A stretch of 64,000 nt of DNA from Marthasterias glacialis (GCA_911728455.2 OU452230.1:7300512-7364511); one strand, 5' to 3'. Numbered from the stretch's first letter, positions 1 through 11,825 are shown. The notes: generated from the letters alone by a model not told the origin. Made by a program: numbers and translations.

Positions 1-2390
1 TGAACTTGACAGTTTAACCCATGTGGTTTGACCCATGTGGTTTGAACTGGACAGTTTAACCCATGTGGTTTGACCCGAGTGGTTTGAACTGGATAGTTCA
101 ACCCATGTGGTTTAACCCATGTGGTTTGAACTTGATAGTTTAACCCATGTGGTTTGACCCAGGTGGTTTGAACTGGACAGTTTAACCAGGGTGATTTGAC
201 CCAGGTGGTTTGAACTGGACAGTTTAACCCATGTGGTTTGACCCATGTGGTTTGAACTGGATAGTTTAACCAGGGTGATTTGACCCATGTGGTTTGAACT
301 GGGCAGTTTAACCCATGTGTTTTGACCCGTGTGGTTTGAACTGGAAAGTTTAACCAGGGTGATTTGACCCAGGTGGTTTGAACTGGACAGTTTAAACCAT
401 ATTGTTTGACCCATGTGGTTTGAACTGGACAGTGTAACCCATGTGGTTTGAACTGGACAGTTTAACCAGGGTGATTTGACCCATGTGGTTTGAACTGGAA
501 AGTTTAACCCGTGTGGTTTGACCCATGTGGTTGAACTGGATAGTTCAACCCATGTGGTTTGACCCGTGTAGTATGAACAGGATAGTTTAACCCATGTGGT
601 TTGACCCAGGTGGTTTGAACTGGACAGTTTAACCAGGGTGATTTGACCCAGGTGGTTTGAACTGGATAGGTTTAACCCAGTTGATTTGACGCAGGTGGTT
701 TGAACTGGATAGTTTAACCCATGTGGTTTGACCCATATGGTTTGAACTGGATAGTTTAACCAGGGTGATTTGACCCAGGTGGTTTGAACTGGACAGTTTA
801 ACCCATGTGGTTTGACCCACGTGGTTTGAACTGGATAGTTAAACCCGGGTGATTTGACCCAGGTGGTTTGAACTTGACAGTTTAACCCGTGTGGTTTGAC
901 CCGTGTGGTTTAAACTGGAAAGTTTAACCAGGGTGATTTGACCCAGGTGGTTTGAACTGGACAGTTTAACCCATGTGGTTTGAACTGGATAGTTAAACCC
1001 AGGTGATTTGACCCAGGTGGTTTGAACTTGACAGTTTAACCCATGTGGTTTGACCCATGTGGTTTGAACTGGACAGTTTAACCCATGTGGTTTGACCCGA
1101 GTGGTTTGAACTGGATAGTTCAACCCATGTGGTTTAACCCATGTGGTTTGAACTTGATAGTTTAACCCATGTGGTTTGACCCAGGTGGTTTGAACTGGAC
1201 AGTTTAACCAGGGTGATTTGACCCAGGTGGTTTGAACTGGACAGTTTAACCCATGTGGTTTGACCCATGTGGTTTGAACTGGATAGTTTAACCAGGGTGA
1301 TTTGACCCATGTGGTTTGAACTGGGCAGTTTAACCCATGTGTTTTGACCCGTGTGGTTTGAACTGGAAAGTTTAACCAGGGTGATTTGACCCAGGTGGTT
1401 TGAACTGGACAGTTTAAACCATGTTGTTTGACCCATGTGGTTTGAACTGGACAGTGTAACCCATGTGGTTTGAACTGGACAGTTTAACCAGGGTGATTTG
1501 ACCCATGTGGTTTGAACTGGAAAGTTTAACCCGTGTGGTTTGACCCATGTGGTTGAACTGGATAGTTCAACCCATGTGGTTTGACCCGTGTAGTATGAAC
1601 AGGATAGTTTAACCCATGTGGTTTGACCCAGGTGGTTTGAACTGGACAGTTTAACCAGGGTGATTTGACCCAGGTGGTTTGAACTGGACAGTTTAACCCA
1701 TGTGGTTTGACCCATGTGGTTTGAACTGGATAGTTTAACCAGGGTGATTTGACCCAGGTGGTTTGAACTGGACAGTTTAACCCATGTGTTTTGACCCGTG
1801 TGGTTTGAACTGGAAAGTTTAACCAGGGTGATTTAACCCAGGTGGTTTGAACTGGACAGTTTAACCAGGGTGGTTTGACCCGTGTGGGTTAAACTGGATA
1901 GTTTAACCCCGATGGTTTGACCGGGGTGGTTTGAACTGGATAATTTAACTTGGGTGATTTGACCCGTGTGGTTTGAACTAGATTGTTTAACCCGGGTGAT
2001 TTTACCGGTGTGGTTTGAACTGGATATTTTTTATGTGGTTTGACCCGGGTGGTTTGAACTGGATAGTTTAACCCGGGTGGTTTGAACTGGATAGTTTAAC
2101 TCGGGTGATTTGACCCGTGTGGTTTGAACTAGATTGTTTAACCCGGGTGATTTGACCGGTGTGGTTTGAACTGGATATTTTATATGTGGTTTGACTCGGG
2201 TGGTTTGAACTGGATAGTTTAACTCGGGTGATTTGACCCGTGTGGTTTGATCTAGATTGTTTAACTCGGGTGATTTGACCGGTGTGGTTTGAACTGGATA
2301 TTTTATTTCATGTGGTTTGACCCGTGTGGTTTGAACTGGCTAGTTTGACTCGGCTGGTTTGTCCCATGTGGTTTGAAATGGTTAGTTTAA
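1..2390. repeat. Minisatellite array, 14-bp monomers grouped in 42-bp units
   Basis: The whole stretch is built from three related 14-mers: TTTGAACTGGACAG, TTTAACCCATGTGG and TTTGACCCAGGTGG. They usually follow one another to make a 42-bp unit, and occasional dropped monomers are visible (around 430-460 and 520-560). Because 42 is divisible by three, long open frames run through the minus strand with a 14-residue period; these are by-products of the repeat. Divergence rises after about 1860, where a longer local unit of roughly 120-150 bp appears (starts near 1949, 2100 and 2221). The array starts before the window and fades near 2390. Confidence 0.97.
1023..1688. repeat. Second copy of a 666-bp higher-order block (first copy 1-666)
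   Basis: Positions 1-666 and 1023-1688 align without gaps at an offset of 1022. I see a single difference (401 A versus 1423 G). Even the rare irregularities of the array are shared, including a shortened monomer and the variant GTAGTATGAACAGG. The identity ends abruptly at 667/1689. This is a recent block duplication within the minisatellite, or possibly an assembly duplication. Confidence 0.93.
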
Positions 2391-3231
2391 AAAAGAGAAG
2401 TTTTTAGTTTACCAGGATTGACAAACGATTGTGTACGCGTGTGTACTCTTTATCTTTACAGTACACAAGCGTGATATTATATTGTCGCCCACGTCCTTTT
2501 ATCAATCATTCAAAAACAACAATGAGTGATATTGATGGTCAGAGATTAGGAGGGTGTTAATAATAGTTAAAGGGTTTCTTTGGGGTTTTCCTCGTTTATC
2601 TGACATGATAAAGTGCAGTCTTCCTTCATCAGGGTGTATTTTTCCCCCATTATATGTCTTCTTTTTTAGGTGATTGGCTAACAGCCGAAAACCTATTGTT
2701 ATTGTTTGATTTTTTATTTTTATATACTTCTTCTTCTTCTTCTTCTTCTTCTTCCTGGGAACTTTTCTCCAAAAGATAACTCAAGACTGAAATTGAATTG
2801 AACCTTCAAACTTGGCACATACTTGAACCTCAACTTGAAGACGGCTCTTGAACGATGACCGGATTTTGAAGGGAACAATTGTTAAAAAGCCATCATTTTT
2901 AGTTCTTTGGTCAGTATAAAATGAGCTTTGGATATGGTTTCAGTGTGGGAGTTGGTAATGGACTCTGCATTTCCAAGGTTAAAACTGATGACGTTATTGT
3001 ATAATACAGCGCCCTGTGGTAACAATGATGCTACAACACTAATTGTAGCCCAGTCTTTTACATTGTTGTGTGTTTTAACTCATCGATGTTTACAAGCAAT
3101 TAATTGATCGTTCCCGAACACCTAGTTTTTGAGATGTAACAAAAACTGAATTTCTAGTTTAAATTTATTTTCTTTTTTAACAACAGCAATCATCCTCCTC
3201 TTAATAGCTGTGAACATATTTTAAAAATACA
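2391..3231. other. Intergenic, no gene seen; CTT microsatellite
   Basis: I recognise no coding region here. A (CTT)9 microsatellite lies at 2727-2754. The rest is AT-rich single-copy-looking sequence. Confidence 0.6.
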
Positions 3232-3355
3232 GGCCTGGAATTCCATCTTTGAGAGGGCAAGGTCATTTTCATTTTACAAAGGGCACTTCCATTGGATAAT
3301 CTTAAAGTCTATAGGAAACTTTTACAAAGGGCACCAAGACCAAGATCATGGGGGT
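3232..3355. repeat. Dispersed repeat, family C, copy 1
   Basis: The stretch beginning CAGGCCTGGAATTCCATC and containing GAGAGGGCAAGG, AAAGGGCAC and CTTAAAGTC is matched by a diverged second copy near 19093-19255. No terminal repeats or target duplication are clear. The family is not identified. Confidence 0.6.
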
Positions 3356-3455
3356 TTAGGCAGTTACAGTGGGCTTAAAACAAAACTAAACACCCGTATG
3401 CCCGTAGCTTTGTCTCTCAGTGCTTTTTTGTTGCAAAGACAGTGCCTATATTAAT

Positions 3456-4229
3456 AGACCGATTGCGCAACCAATGTTTACATGTCATCACGTGACCTAT
3501 TGTGGGTACTACGTCATCTGAGCTGATGGCAAACTACGTGCAAATACCATGAATACATACCGTGACCGACAGAGTCACACAAAAAGTCGGCCTTTGGTCA
3601 TAAATAAACTTGTATGTTGTGACATTGATAGTAATCACATTACTGTTTCATAAACTACATGTACCAGTATTCTACGACAAAAGAGGTTTATTTTGAGTTA
3701 TGCACTACTGGTGTCGGACGACTATGTAGCCACCCGCCTGTTATTTTGTTTGCGATGTAGGCCTAAATCACCATAAAAAAGGGTAAAGGACGTTGGAAAA
3801 GTGAGCATTTATACCTAGCCTTGCGAAAATTCAAATAGGCAAAGGAATCACACAGTTTTGGAAAGCAATTTCTTTGGATGATTCAGCTTCAAAACTTTGA
3901 AAATCTTGCGTTGAAACGTGAATAGGGAAGTGTGTGATCTCGGTCGTCTGGCCTAAACGTTCCTTCGTGCACTAGTACACATCGTGCACATGTTACTTGT
4001 ACAATTTCCGAGACTTGCTGGAACTGTCCTTACTGGCTTTATTCAGCCACTCGAAGGTCTCTGGTACAAACTCTGGAATACTTTTTACAGATTTCGAGAA
4101 AGAAAAGCCTCAAACGAATAAACAAATGCAACAATCATCATGTACTGTACTGCACTTTCCTATTAAGTCATGTTTGTTTACATTTAATACCAACGATTGG
4201 TCACGTGACGCGGGTCGCGCAATCGGTCT
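3456..4229. mobile_element. DNA-transposon-like element, TIR AGACCGATTGCGC
   Basis: AGACCGATTGCGC at 3456-3468 is exactly mirrored by GCGCAATCGGTCT at 4217-4229. Inside both ends lies a CACGTGAC motif next to a CCAAT-type motif, so the inverted similarity extends about 40 bp. The element is about 774 bp. It has no transposase-like reading frame, so it is probably non-autonomous. A shorter relative with the same terminal AGACCGATT lies at 50010-50265. No convincing target-site duplication was found. Confidence 0.65.
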
Positions 4230-4494
4230 TTTACTTGTGCCTTGGGTATTTTTAAGAAACTAATAGCCTTTCTTGAATTGTCGCTTTTGGGATCAAGTTA
4301 GCAGTCCCCCCCCCCAGATACTCTGCTTGTTTTCTGGGATGCCTTTGGGGCAAATTTGAAACAGATATTTAACCCAAAAAAAAAGGATGTCAAGAAGTGT
4401 TTACAGCACAAAAGCGGAAGGAATTTTTTATTCTCGACGTCACATCAAAATGAGTACACCGGTTGCATTGTACGTGCTAGAATTACCAGTCTGT

Positions 4495-4520
4495 ACACAC
4501 ACACACACACACACACACAC
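4495..4520. repeat. (AC)13 microsatellite
   Basis: Uninterrupted AC dinucleotide run. The short frames crossing it on both strands are repeat artefacts. Confidence 0.98.
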
Positions 4521-4762
4521 CTGCACATTGGAGGTATTTGTGTTAAAGAGGGGATCTCACCTCTCGTTAAAATGGTGAAACATACCATTGTTTTTGTCGT
4601 ACCATTTGTCAACATCCAAAACCATCTATGGACATCACACTTCAAATACATGTAGTTTTTATTTTTTTATTTATACTTGTTTATTTATTTTTTATTCTTC
4701 CTAAATTTCCATGATATTCAATCAGAACAGCATCGAATTTGACATTTTAAAAGTTGTTTTAA

Positions 4763-5101
4763 AGCCCCAGCTCAACATTGGTAAGAAGAAAAACATTAAA
4801 CGTTCACAGATTTACATACCTTACATGGTATAAAGATAATGATGATTGAAAACTTTCCTTGAAATATTTCTGCCTGAAGTATTATCGTTTTTAGATAATA
4901 AATGAAACAAGATTCGAAATTAATTTTTCGCCTCGGTGAGATGAAAAATCTCTGTCTATAGGATCGCGTACAAAAATGCTGAATGCAAATGAAACAACAA
5001 AATGAGCTGACATTTTCACAGGTTGTTTTTATTACAAATATCTTGATTTGTTGAAAAGAATGGAAGCATTGACAGACACTACCAATGTTGAGCTGGGGCT
5101 T
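4763..5101. mobile_element. MITE, family A copy 1, TTAA-flanked
   Basis: The left end AGCCCCAGCTCAACATTGGT is the inverse of the right end ACCAATGTTGAGCTGGGGCT. The element is flanked by TTAA at 4759-4762 and 5102-5105. It is about 340 bp with no coding capacity. A truncated copy lies at 33372-33662 and a fuller copy at 39852-40200. TTAA target duplication is typical of piggyBac-type elements, but the termini are not diagnostic, so the superfamily is inferred. Confidence 0.85.
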
Positions 5102-5105
5102 TTAA

Positions 5106-5589
5106 GTGTGTACAGAACCTTTTTTTGTTGACATCCAATATTTCAAATTTCGCTCCGAAAGAGTATAAAATAAAATAACATTTTACACTCTTTAACCATG
5201 AGTTTACAAACTTGTATTTCCTCCCCCTCCTATACTTTCATAAAGACTCTATCTATTGGAAAATGAGTGCATCACAAAAACTGAATTTGTCCTTGGGGCC
5301 TTCTTTAAAATTAGCAACACAAACTTGTTGAGTTGTGGTGTTGCAACCTGAACCCTTTCACAGTCACATTTCCGCAACATGGTTAAATTGGCATTAACCC
5401 AGTTTGCTACCCTTGGCGGCTTACAAGACCTCTCCATGTGCCGCTATGTCTAGCTACCTTTTCCTCTGCAAAAATAACATCATTCATCAAGTTGTCTTTT
5501 TGATTATGTTTAAAGGCATCATGGGGTAGGAACGTGGTATTCATTCCAGTTCTCAGTTTTTACGGAAAGTAACCCGTAAAAAATTACTT
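5106..5589. other. Intergenic, nothing recognised
   Basis: AT-rich sequence without a convincing coding frame, RNA gene or repeat. Confidence 0.5.
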
Positions 5590-5720
5590 GATAAGATAAG
5601 ATAAGATAAGATAAGAAATTCTTTATTCATCCTCAAGGGAAATTTAGCACTTGCACCAAGAGCCATACATAAAAATGTTTTTAAAAATACATAAAAATAT
5701 AAAAATAACAGTCAAAAATT
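5590..5720 (-). mobile_element. 3' tail of a non-LTR retroelement
   Basis: On the minus strand the sequence reads CCTTGAGGATGAATAAAGAA followed by a (TTATC)n run (GATAA repeats at 5590-5616 on the plus strand). A GATGAATAAA motif leading into a short tandem microsatellite is the usual 3' terminus of CR1/L2/RTE-like retroelements. Only this tail is recognisable. Confidence 0.55.
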
Positions 5721-5829
5721 ACATCTATCTTTATATACGTGGATAGTCATAAAGATGTGTGCATTCAAAGAAAAAGAAAATCATACTCAGCGCAAATTCT
5801 ACAAATTTAAGTAGGAATGAGACATTTCA

Positions 5830-6320
5830 GAATTCAGCAGGCATGTGATTTCTCAGGATTTTTTTCTGATTTCAGGATTTTTTTAAAAACCCCATTGAGC
5901 CTTTCAATTTTTCTTGAAAGAAGTAAAGCATTCACAAAAGAGAAAAAGAAATAGTCCAAATCATGTCCAAACCTGTAGTTCTGTTTTTCTGGTGATGAAC
6001 AGAGTCTGTTAACCTCCTGAATTGAAACATCTGAGTGGTCCCAGTCTACAAATAGAGGGAACCCAGGCCTGCAAGCCATTTTTCAGGATTGTTCACATTT
6101 GTCAAATCTCATCCCTGATTCAGACCAAGTAGCTGTTGTTTTCTCCAGATACAATGAAATGGTTTCCGCTATTTGATTGACTTGTGAGTGCTGAGGCTAC
6201 TGTTTCCTAAAACTTCTTGCAATCTATATAACTCCTCCTAAAATGTGGATCCTGAGTCAAATTTCAAAGATAGTTGTCAGCGATGACTCTCAACCCTGAT
6301 TTAATTTCAGGAACTTTGAT
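5830..6320. repeat. Dispersed repeat, family J, copy 1
   Basis: Blocks such as GTCCAAACCTGTAGTT, TTTCTGGTGAT and CACATTT-GTCAAATCTCATCC recur at 41065-41330, and a second part of the same element (TAGCTGTT-TTTTC-CAGATA, GACTCTCA-CCCTGA) recurs at 11826-12095. Element type unknown; no open frame is conserved. Confidence 0.6.
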
Positions 6321-6411
6321 GTTAGTACTTAAGGAGATGATAAAAGAAGAATTAGCCGTTGCAGACTTGCTGACCAACCAAAATGTCCTTTGGTGTAAAT
6401 GCAAAATGTTG

Positions 6412-6450
6412 TAATGGCCTGACATTTCGACCCTAACAGAGTCTTTCTTT
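6412..6450. repeat. Short dispersed repeat, family L fragment
   Basis: AATGGCCTGACATTTCGACC with GAGTCTTTC following is repeated in inverted orientation at 7381-7425 and again in the 19650-19830 element. Confidence 0.5.
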
Positions 6451-6784
6451 ATGAAAATGGTTGGTTTTGAAATTAATCAATCAAAGTTATCAAAATTTAG
6501 AAAATGGGAATGAAGGTCAACTCTTCCAAACACATCCCTTTAAGGTTTATATTAGATTAAAACAAAAAAAAATGAATTTTTTTGACAAGCAGACTTAGTT
6601 GGGCAGTTAGCATGGTTAGTGGTATTTAATGTATTATTTTTGGGTTAAGTAATGTTGATGAAGTGTCTACTACCCTATGTTTGTTTGTTTTTATTTGTTT
6701 TTCTTTTTTCGATGTCACGTCTGTTAGGTCGATAACACAATGTCATTACCTGAAAGGGGGCAGTTATTATTATCCATGTCTGGT

Positions 6785-7090
6785 GAATGTAGGAACTGAA
6801 GAGATATTGTGTTCAGTCTGTCAGTTGATGTAGGAGATGAATAAAACCAAGGAGTCTGGATTGTGCTTTGCACTGTAGGAACTGAAGAAATATTCTGTTC
6901 AGTCTGTCAGTAGATGTGGGAGGGGAAACCCCCCAAAAGGGCAAAAGCCTGATGTGTTAATTAGGTAGGATTTGAAAACCTAGACCACATTTAAGGCTGT
7001 GGTTTGTAAATGATCCGGAGTGGGATTCGAACCAGGGTTCATTAGAGGTGAAGGGCAGGCTACAATACCACTGCCCCAACCTAATCCCCT
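6785..7090 (-). mobile_element. tRNA-derived SINE, family S3
   Basis: Read on the minus strand, a tRNA-like head with GGGGCAGTGGT (A-box region) and GGTTCGAATCCCACTC (B box, plus-strand positions about 7018-7033) leads into a body with TTTTGGGG-GTTTCCCCTCCCACATCT. The same head-body arrangement lies at 54764-54995 on the plus strand. The distal part here carries a duplicated ~49-bp segment (about 6788-6836 and 6876-6924). The head has tRNA promoter boxes but no proper cloverleaf, so it is not called a tRNA gene. Confidence 0.7.
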
Positions 7091-7091
7091 T

Positions 7092-7265
7092 CAGGTCATT
7101 TAATAAATGTAATCATTGCACTGGGGACAAGTATTATTTTGGGGTTTTACACTTACACCAATGTGTGATAAGCACTTAATACTTGGTGCTACTTGGGTGG
7201 GATTCGAAACCGCGTATCCTGCATACTAAAGCAGATGTCTTAACTGCTGGACCACCAAGCTTATC
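7092..7265 (-). mobile_element. tRNA-derived SINE, family S1, copy 1
   Basis: The minus strand begins AAGCTTGGTGGTCCAGCAGT and carries GGTTTCGAATCCCACCCAAG (B box). It is followed by the family body GTGCTTATCACACATTGGTG and the distal GCAATGATTACAT. The same order is found at 10808-11015, 27912-28075 and 41382-41545. Confidence 0.75.
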
Positions 7266-7317
7266 CTTCTGCTGAGAGGCCAGTTGAATCGTGCAACTGA
7301 CAGAGGGTGCTGCAAAC

Positions 7318-7500
7318 CATTTAATAGATGTAATAATTGCATAGTCCAGTATACTTGTATGTGTTTGTTGTGTTGTCATTTAGCCTTTGAGAAAGACTCT
7401 GGTCGAAACGTGAGGCCATTAAAAATTTTTGTACATTTATACGTTGTGGTTGGTAAGCATTTTGCAACAGCCAATTTAATTTTTTCATAATAATTGCATA
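7318..7500. repeat. Dispersed repeat, family L
   Basis: TAGATGTAATAATTGCA, GAAAGACTCTGGTCGAAACG, AGGCCATT and GTAAGCATTTTGCAACAGC occur in the same order as in 19650-19830. It looks like a short non-coding transposable element of unknown class. Confidence 0.55.
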
Positions 7501-7630
7501 TCGGAGATAAGTATAATTTTTTTGTTTTACCCTCCATGTCATTGTCATAGTTTTTAAAGCGAAAAAAAAAATCCAGATGAGATTTGTCCTAGGCTCTGTA
7601 CACTAGCCTGCCCAATTGCATGTTGGCGCA

Positions 7631-7680
7631 ACCACAAGCAAAGCAGTCATCACTTACCACAAGCAAAGCAGGCATCACTT
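7631..7680. repeat. 25-bp tandem duplication
   Basis: ACCACAAGCAAAGCA-TCATCACTT is present twice head to tail with one mismatch. Confidence 0.9.
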
Positions 7681-9076
7681 GTAAAGTACTGTGTGGTCGG
7701 TGTGGCTTTGCAACCTCCTACAGCGATGCTCAACAAGACATTGCTTGTACCTGTACTGGGGCTGTTAGGCCAGACATTATCGGGGACTACCTTTGTACAT
7801 TTAGATAGGGAACTCTTTCATCCTCTTGTGAGAGGAGAGAAAGCTGTAATTCTCACAGCAGGCCCTGTCTGCCCTTGAAGTAATGTTGATACATGTATCT
7901 GTTTTTATTAACCTTCAGCAAGGTAAAACCTCAACAAAGAAACCCTTATTAATGTCTTTTTTTTTCTTCTAAACTCAAAGATTTTTTTTTTTAATTATAG
8001 GAAGGGAATACTGAGTCACTGTGGGTAAAATATGACAAGTTATGAAAACATTCTGCATACAATGTAAAGATCGGAGGTGAGAAAATCCCTTGATTCCGGA
8101 GGCGTCGACATGACCATGAGTTATAACCCCTACCATAGCGAAAGGCCAATTACGTTCATCACACCTGTTAGATAAGAAAGGTGCATTGTAATGGTTTGTT
8201 GGCATTCCTTACATCCCCCCCTCCTCAGCTCACCCTTGAAGATGGGAATTCCTACCATCGGGGAGCATACCAAGGAAAATGCGTTTTCTTGATTTCCGGC
8301 CAAGTTTATAGAAGCCCGAGAAAACCTTGTGTGTCATTATTTTTTGCTGATGGCTTTGTTTTTTGTGTGGGGTGAACTTGTATTATTCTTAACCCCAGCT
8401 GATTAGGTCAAGGGGAATATATTTTAAGATTGTATTTATGGTGTACGATAATGGCATCACGTTTTGACCCTAGCTGAGAAATAATAAAAACGTAACTTCC
8501 ACACATTTGCCATCGATATCATTTAGATTGGAGAAGACAAATAGATGATTGGAGAGAGATACAAGTAACATAAATGAAGATGTTTTATGGTGGGTTTTTT
8601 TCATAGCCATTTTCCACTCTCCATGCTGAGCAGTGTCCCTATTGATCCCTTGTACCAAAGTCACTCATGGCTACTGTCTGCCACGTTGATTACTACGGGA
8701 GTCAACTCCTAGACGAGTAAACGTCTGTCACCTTAAATGTGCGTACGGAGACGTTGACTTCCAAAATGGCGCATCTGAGATAAATGTGATGATGACGTCA
8801 GGTGAATTGGCTAAAAACTGAAAACTGAGACTGAAAATGCCTCCAAAATTGCAAGGTCATTTTTTAGCACTGCAGCCTACATTAGTAACATGCATCAAAC
8901 TCTAATCATATAGGTATCCATTTAACACCGCTCAATAAAACAAATGTAAACATTTAGAGGAGATTTAGTGAAATGTTGACAATTAAATTTGTGTGGTATG
9001 CTCCTTAATTTTTGTTTACAGTATCTTTGATGAATTGACCATACTCTTTCAGTCAACAAAATTATATACATGTACA
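7681..9076. other. Intergenic, nothing recognised
   Basis: No gene is supported. A CCTCAG acceptor-like site near 8227 is followed by no convincing exon. Confidence 0.5.
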
Positions 9077-9125
9077 TGTACTACCTATGAATAATAATAA
9101 TTGTACTACCTATGAATAATAATAA
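9077..9125. repeat. About 25-bp tandem duplication
   Basis: TGTACTACCTATGAATAATA is repeated twice in tandem, directly after overlapping TACATGTA octamers at 9067-9080. Confidence 0.85.
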
Positions 9126-9159
9126 TTGTTGAAAAATGCAGTTCTTAAAAATACTTTTC

Positions 9160-9345
9160 AAACACGAATGGTGTCTCAAAGCGCTCATTATTTTTTTTAC
9201 CGTTAATGCAGAGCTATGTTTGAAATTAAAAGACCCATTTTTAAATGTATATTTATACCTGTACATGTAGCACCTTAGCACCTTGCAATGGTTCACAAGG
9301 TGCTGTGGCGCAAACTTACAGCAGCAAACCATGCCAGAAACTGTA
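9160..9345 (-). mobile_element. SINE fragment, family S2, copy 1
   Basis: Shares GAAATTAAAAGACCCATTT, GCACCTTG-AA-GGTTCACAAGG and CTGTGGCGCAAACTTA with the fuller element at 31385-31756. The tRNA-like head is absent here, so this is a 3' fragment. Confidence 0.65.
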
Positions 9346-9795
9346 CACAAACAGCTCCTACCTTGCTAAGAAAGTAATCACCTCAAGGGTCTTAAAAAGA
9401 AGCTGCAAGTTTCCTCCTTCATCAGCACAGAATGAGCAGGAAGTCTACGTTTACAATCTGTTCAAGTCTTGAGACTTGTGTTTTTGGATTTAGTCAACTC
9501 ATATTCTCTGCACCAGATGGTGTTTAATGATAGGACACTTAATCATATCAGTGACACATTGGTATCCGATACCAGTCCCCACTAACCCTTTGTATATACA
9601 GTGGATGAAGATCACTGCCATGTTTTTGTGGGGGCATTCCTTGAAAGTATCCGCTAACATCCTTAACTTATTATTTTTTTTTAATCCATAACCTTCATCA
9701 CCTGGTGCTCCAAATTTAAACTTCCTGTCCAGTTTTTAGTTTTATATTGTTCTGTTACCCCCTGACCATAACGTCACTCAGGCACCGAGCACGGA

Positions 9796-10125
9796 TTACG
9801 GGAGATTGACACTGATAATGGCTGAAACATGCCTGTGAATGTTTAGCAAATGGTCCGACATGTGTGCAAAACGGCACAGCGTCTTGGCCAAGATCAAAAG
9901 GGACTCCGTGGTATGCACAGCATGTGTGTGTGCCATGTCATCCACAGGCAAGATGAAAGACACAAAGGACGTTAAAAGGTTCTTCCCTTGGATGACAAGC
10001 TGAGGAAATGATTTCCTAATTTTCAAGGCGCTGTGCCAAGTTCAAGGCATCCGAGGACGGGAGATCTCTACAGCGATTGACCACCATACCAGTAATGTCA
10101 CACATGATATCAATCAGAAGATGCT
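9796..10125 (-). pseudogene. Possible decayed coding segment, unidentified
   Basis: Two minus-strand frames read as protein-like text in an island less AT-rich than its surroundings. One (about 10125-10025) contains VVNRCRDLPSSDALNLAQRL. It runs into a stop just where a second frame (10026-9796) takes over, containing SLLILAKTLCRFAHMSDHLL. This could be a frameshifted gene fragment, two exons, or chance. No ATG start, conserved motif or family match is visible, and I do not assign a function. Confidence 0.2.
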
Positions 10126-10139
10126 GCTAGAGATGATTC

Positions 10140-10790
10140 CCTCGGTGGCCGGGTTTCATCTGGTATCATAGGGTGGAGGAAAATCTAGGCTGAGGTGATG
10201 AGGGCAGTGAAGTTCAAAAAAACAGGAGAGAGTAGTTACATCAGTTTGAAGGCGTACTTGACCTGAAGGGCTCAGTGAGAGATTTGAAATAGCAGAGGGG
10301 ATGAAGATGATGAGGGGAGTAGAGATGAAGAGGATGAAGCGATATTAAAGATGATGTGAGAAGACTGTCAGCCCATGGAGAAGCACTTTCCATTGACCTC
10401 CATGATGACGTTGATAAACGTGGGTTACACTTTCAAGGACTTGTGTTCTCCTTAATTTGTGGATTTGGTCCTGTCAAATTGGTCGAGTGACAGTTGTATG
10501 CTGCAACCTAGCCCTGGAGGCCTTCGCTTTCGAATAAATCCTACACTGCACTGTTGAAGAGTTCTGTATAGAGCTAGGCTGAATCCCTGTGGTCTTGTGG
10601 ATTAGTTTTTATGATAGATGTTAATCTTCTTCTTTTTTTTCCCTTCATTTTTTGTGTAAAACTGGTCCATGATGCAGCAGGGCTGCATGATTAAACCTTT
10701 CAAGATTGATGATTGATGTATGGCAAAAATAGCAGGTACTTTTAATTGGAAAAAAAGTCCATCAAAACAACTACTCTGGTGGGATTTGAA
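10140..10790. other. Intergenic, nothing recognised
   Basis: Contains a purine-rich stretch (about 10270-10345, GATGAAGATGATGAGG-like). No gene is supported. Confidence 0.5.
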
Positions 10791-10807
10791 GCCCCCCCCC
10801 CCCCCCG

Positions 10808-11015
10808 CGTCACTTGGCACACTGGGTGGTATAGTGGTTAAGATCTGCTCTAGAATGCAGTAGGGGTTCGAATCCAACCCAAGATTTTTTCTGCAGGACT
10901 TGGTTGCTTGGGAAAGCACTGAATATACATGTATCATGCTTATCACACATCGGTGTATGGTAAAAAAATAATAGTATTAGTTCTTTAGCCCTGATGCAAT
11001 TATTACATCTATCAA
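10808..11015 (+). mobile_element. tRNA-derived SINE, family S1, copy 2
   Basis: The head GGTATAGTGGTTAAGATCTG with B box GGGGTTCGAATCC is followed by GCTTATCACACATCGGTGTA and ends near GCAATTATTACATCTATC. It is the most complete copy of the family and is preceded directly by a C15 tract (10792-10806). Confidence 0.75.
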
Positions 11016-11825
11016 GCAAAAGATAATGATCAACAAGACACACAAATTGTCTGGCCCATAATATCAAGATCAGATATTCCTTTCAGCTAACAAAGCATGT
11101 ACTTACAGCCTCCACCTCACTCGACCCCCCCCCCCCCATAATTCAAGGGCATGGAATAGACCATTACACACAGGAGACCTACTTTGCATATTGATTACGT
11201 GCACGTGTTGCCAAAGTTTGACCGCAATGGTAGAGGCCAGATTTTAAGCTAAATTGATGAAATTCGACATTATTTACTTCAGTGATGACGAGGGGTCTTA
11301 ATCGATAATCTGTGGAAGTTTGTTGGTTGTATGTGCGGGCCAATAGGTTGCACAAATTGTGTGCATTTATGTAGGTGCTGTTCATGATAATTGTAAGTAC
11401 CATACAGTATTTTGCTTAATAGTTTGGGTAGACTTTGGTGGCCAATTGAATGCTTCGTTACGGCTCATTTGCTTTTGGTGAGGTTTGATCGAGTCATTTG
11501 TCTACTGTTTTAAACATTTCATGTCAACAGTTGTGTAAAGGCAATCACTGTCTCGTCTGATCAACTGATTTCCTCATCTTTTTTGTTACTGCCACAGTAA
11601 ACCGAAAGTCACTACAAAGTCTTTTGTATCGGCAATTTTATCAAATTTTTTGTTCTGTTTGTAAGAGTGCCAATTTTTCTGAGAGTAGCAGAGTCCATGT
11701 AAGTTGCACATGAACACATTCCCTATGCCTCGAGCTGTACTGGATTTGGGGTTTGTTCATATGCACAGTTCAAGAGCTCTGATTTGTAACAATGTCCTGG
11801 TTGACGAAAATCTCAAGGGGTGAGA
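11016..11825. other. Intergenic, nothing recognised
   Basis: Contains a C13 tract at 11125-11137. No coding region is supported. Confidence 0.5.

Noticed and set aside
112..1715. Four long minus-strand frames with a 14-residue periodic protein
   Set aside because: They arise only because the 42-bp repeat unit is divisible by three; there is no start context, the borders are arbitrary and they recur identically with the duplicated block.
4387..4655. Frames across the (AC)n run
   Set aside because: They encode His-Thr repeats from the microsatellite on one strand and Cys-Val on the other; artefacts.
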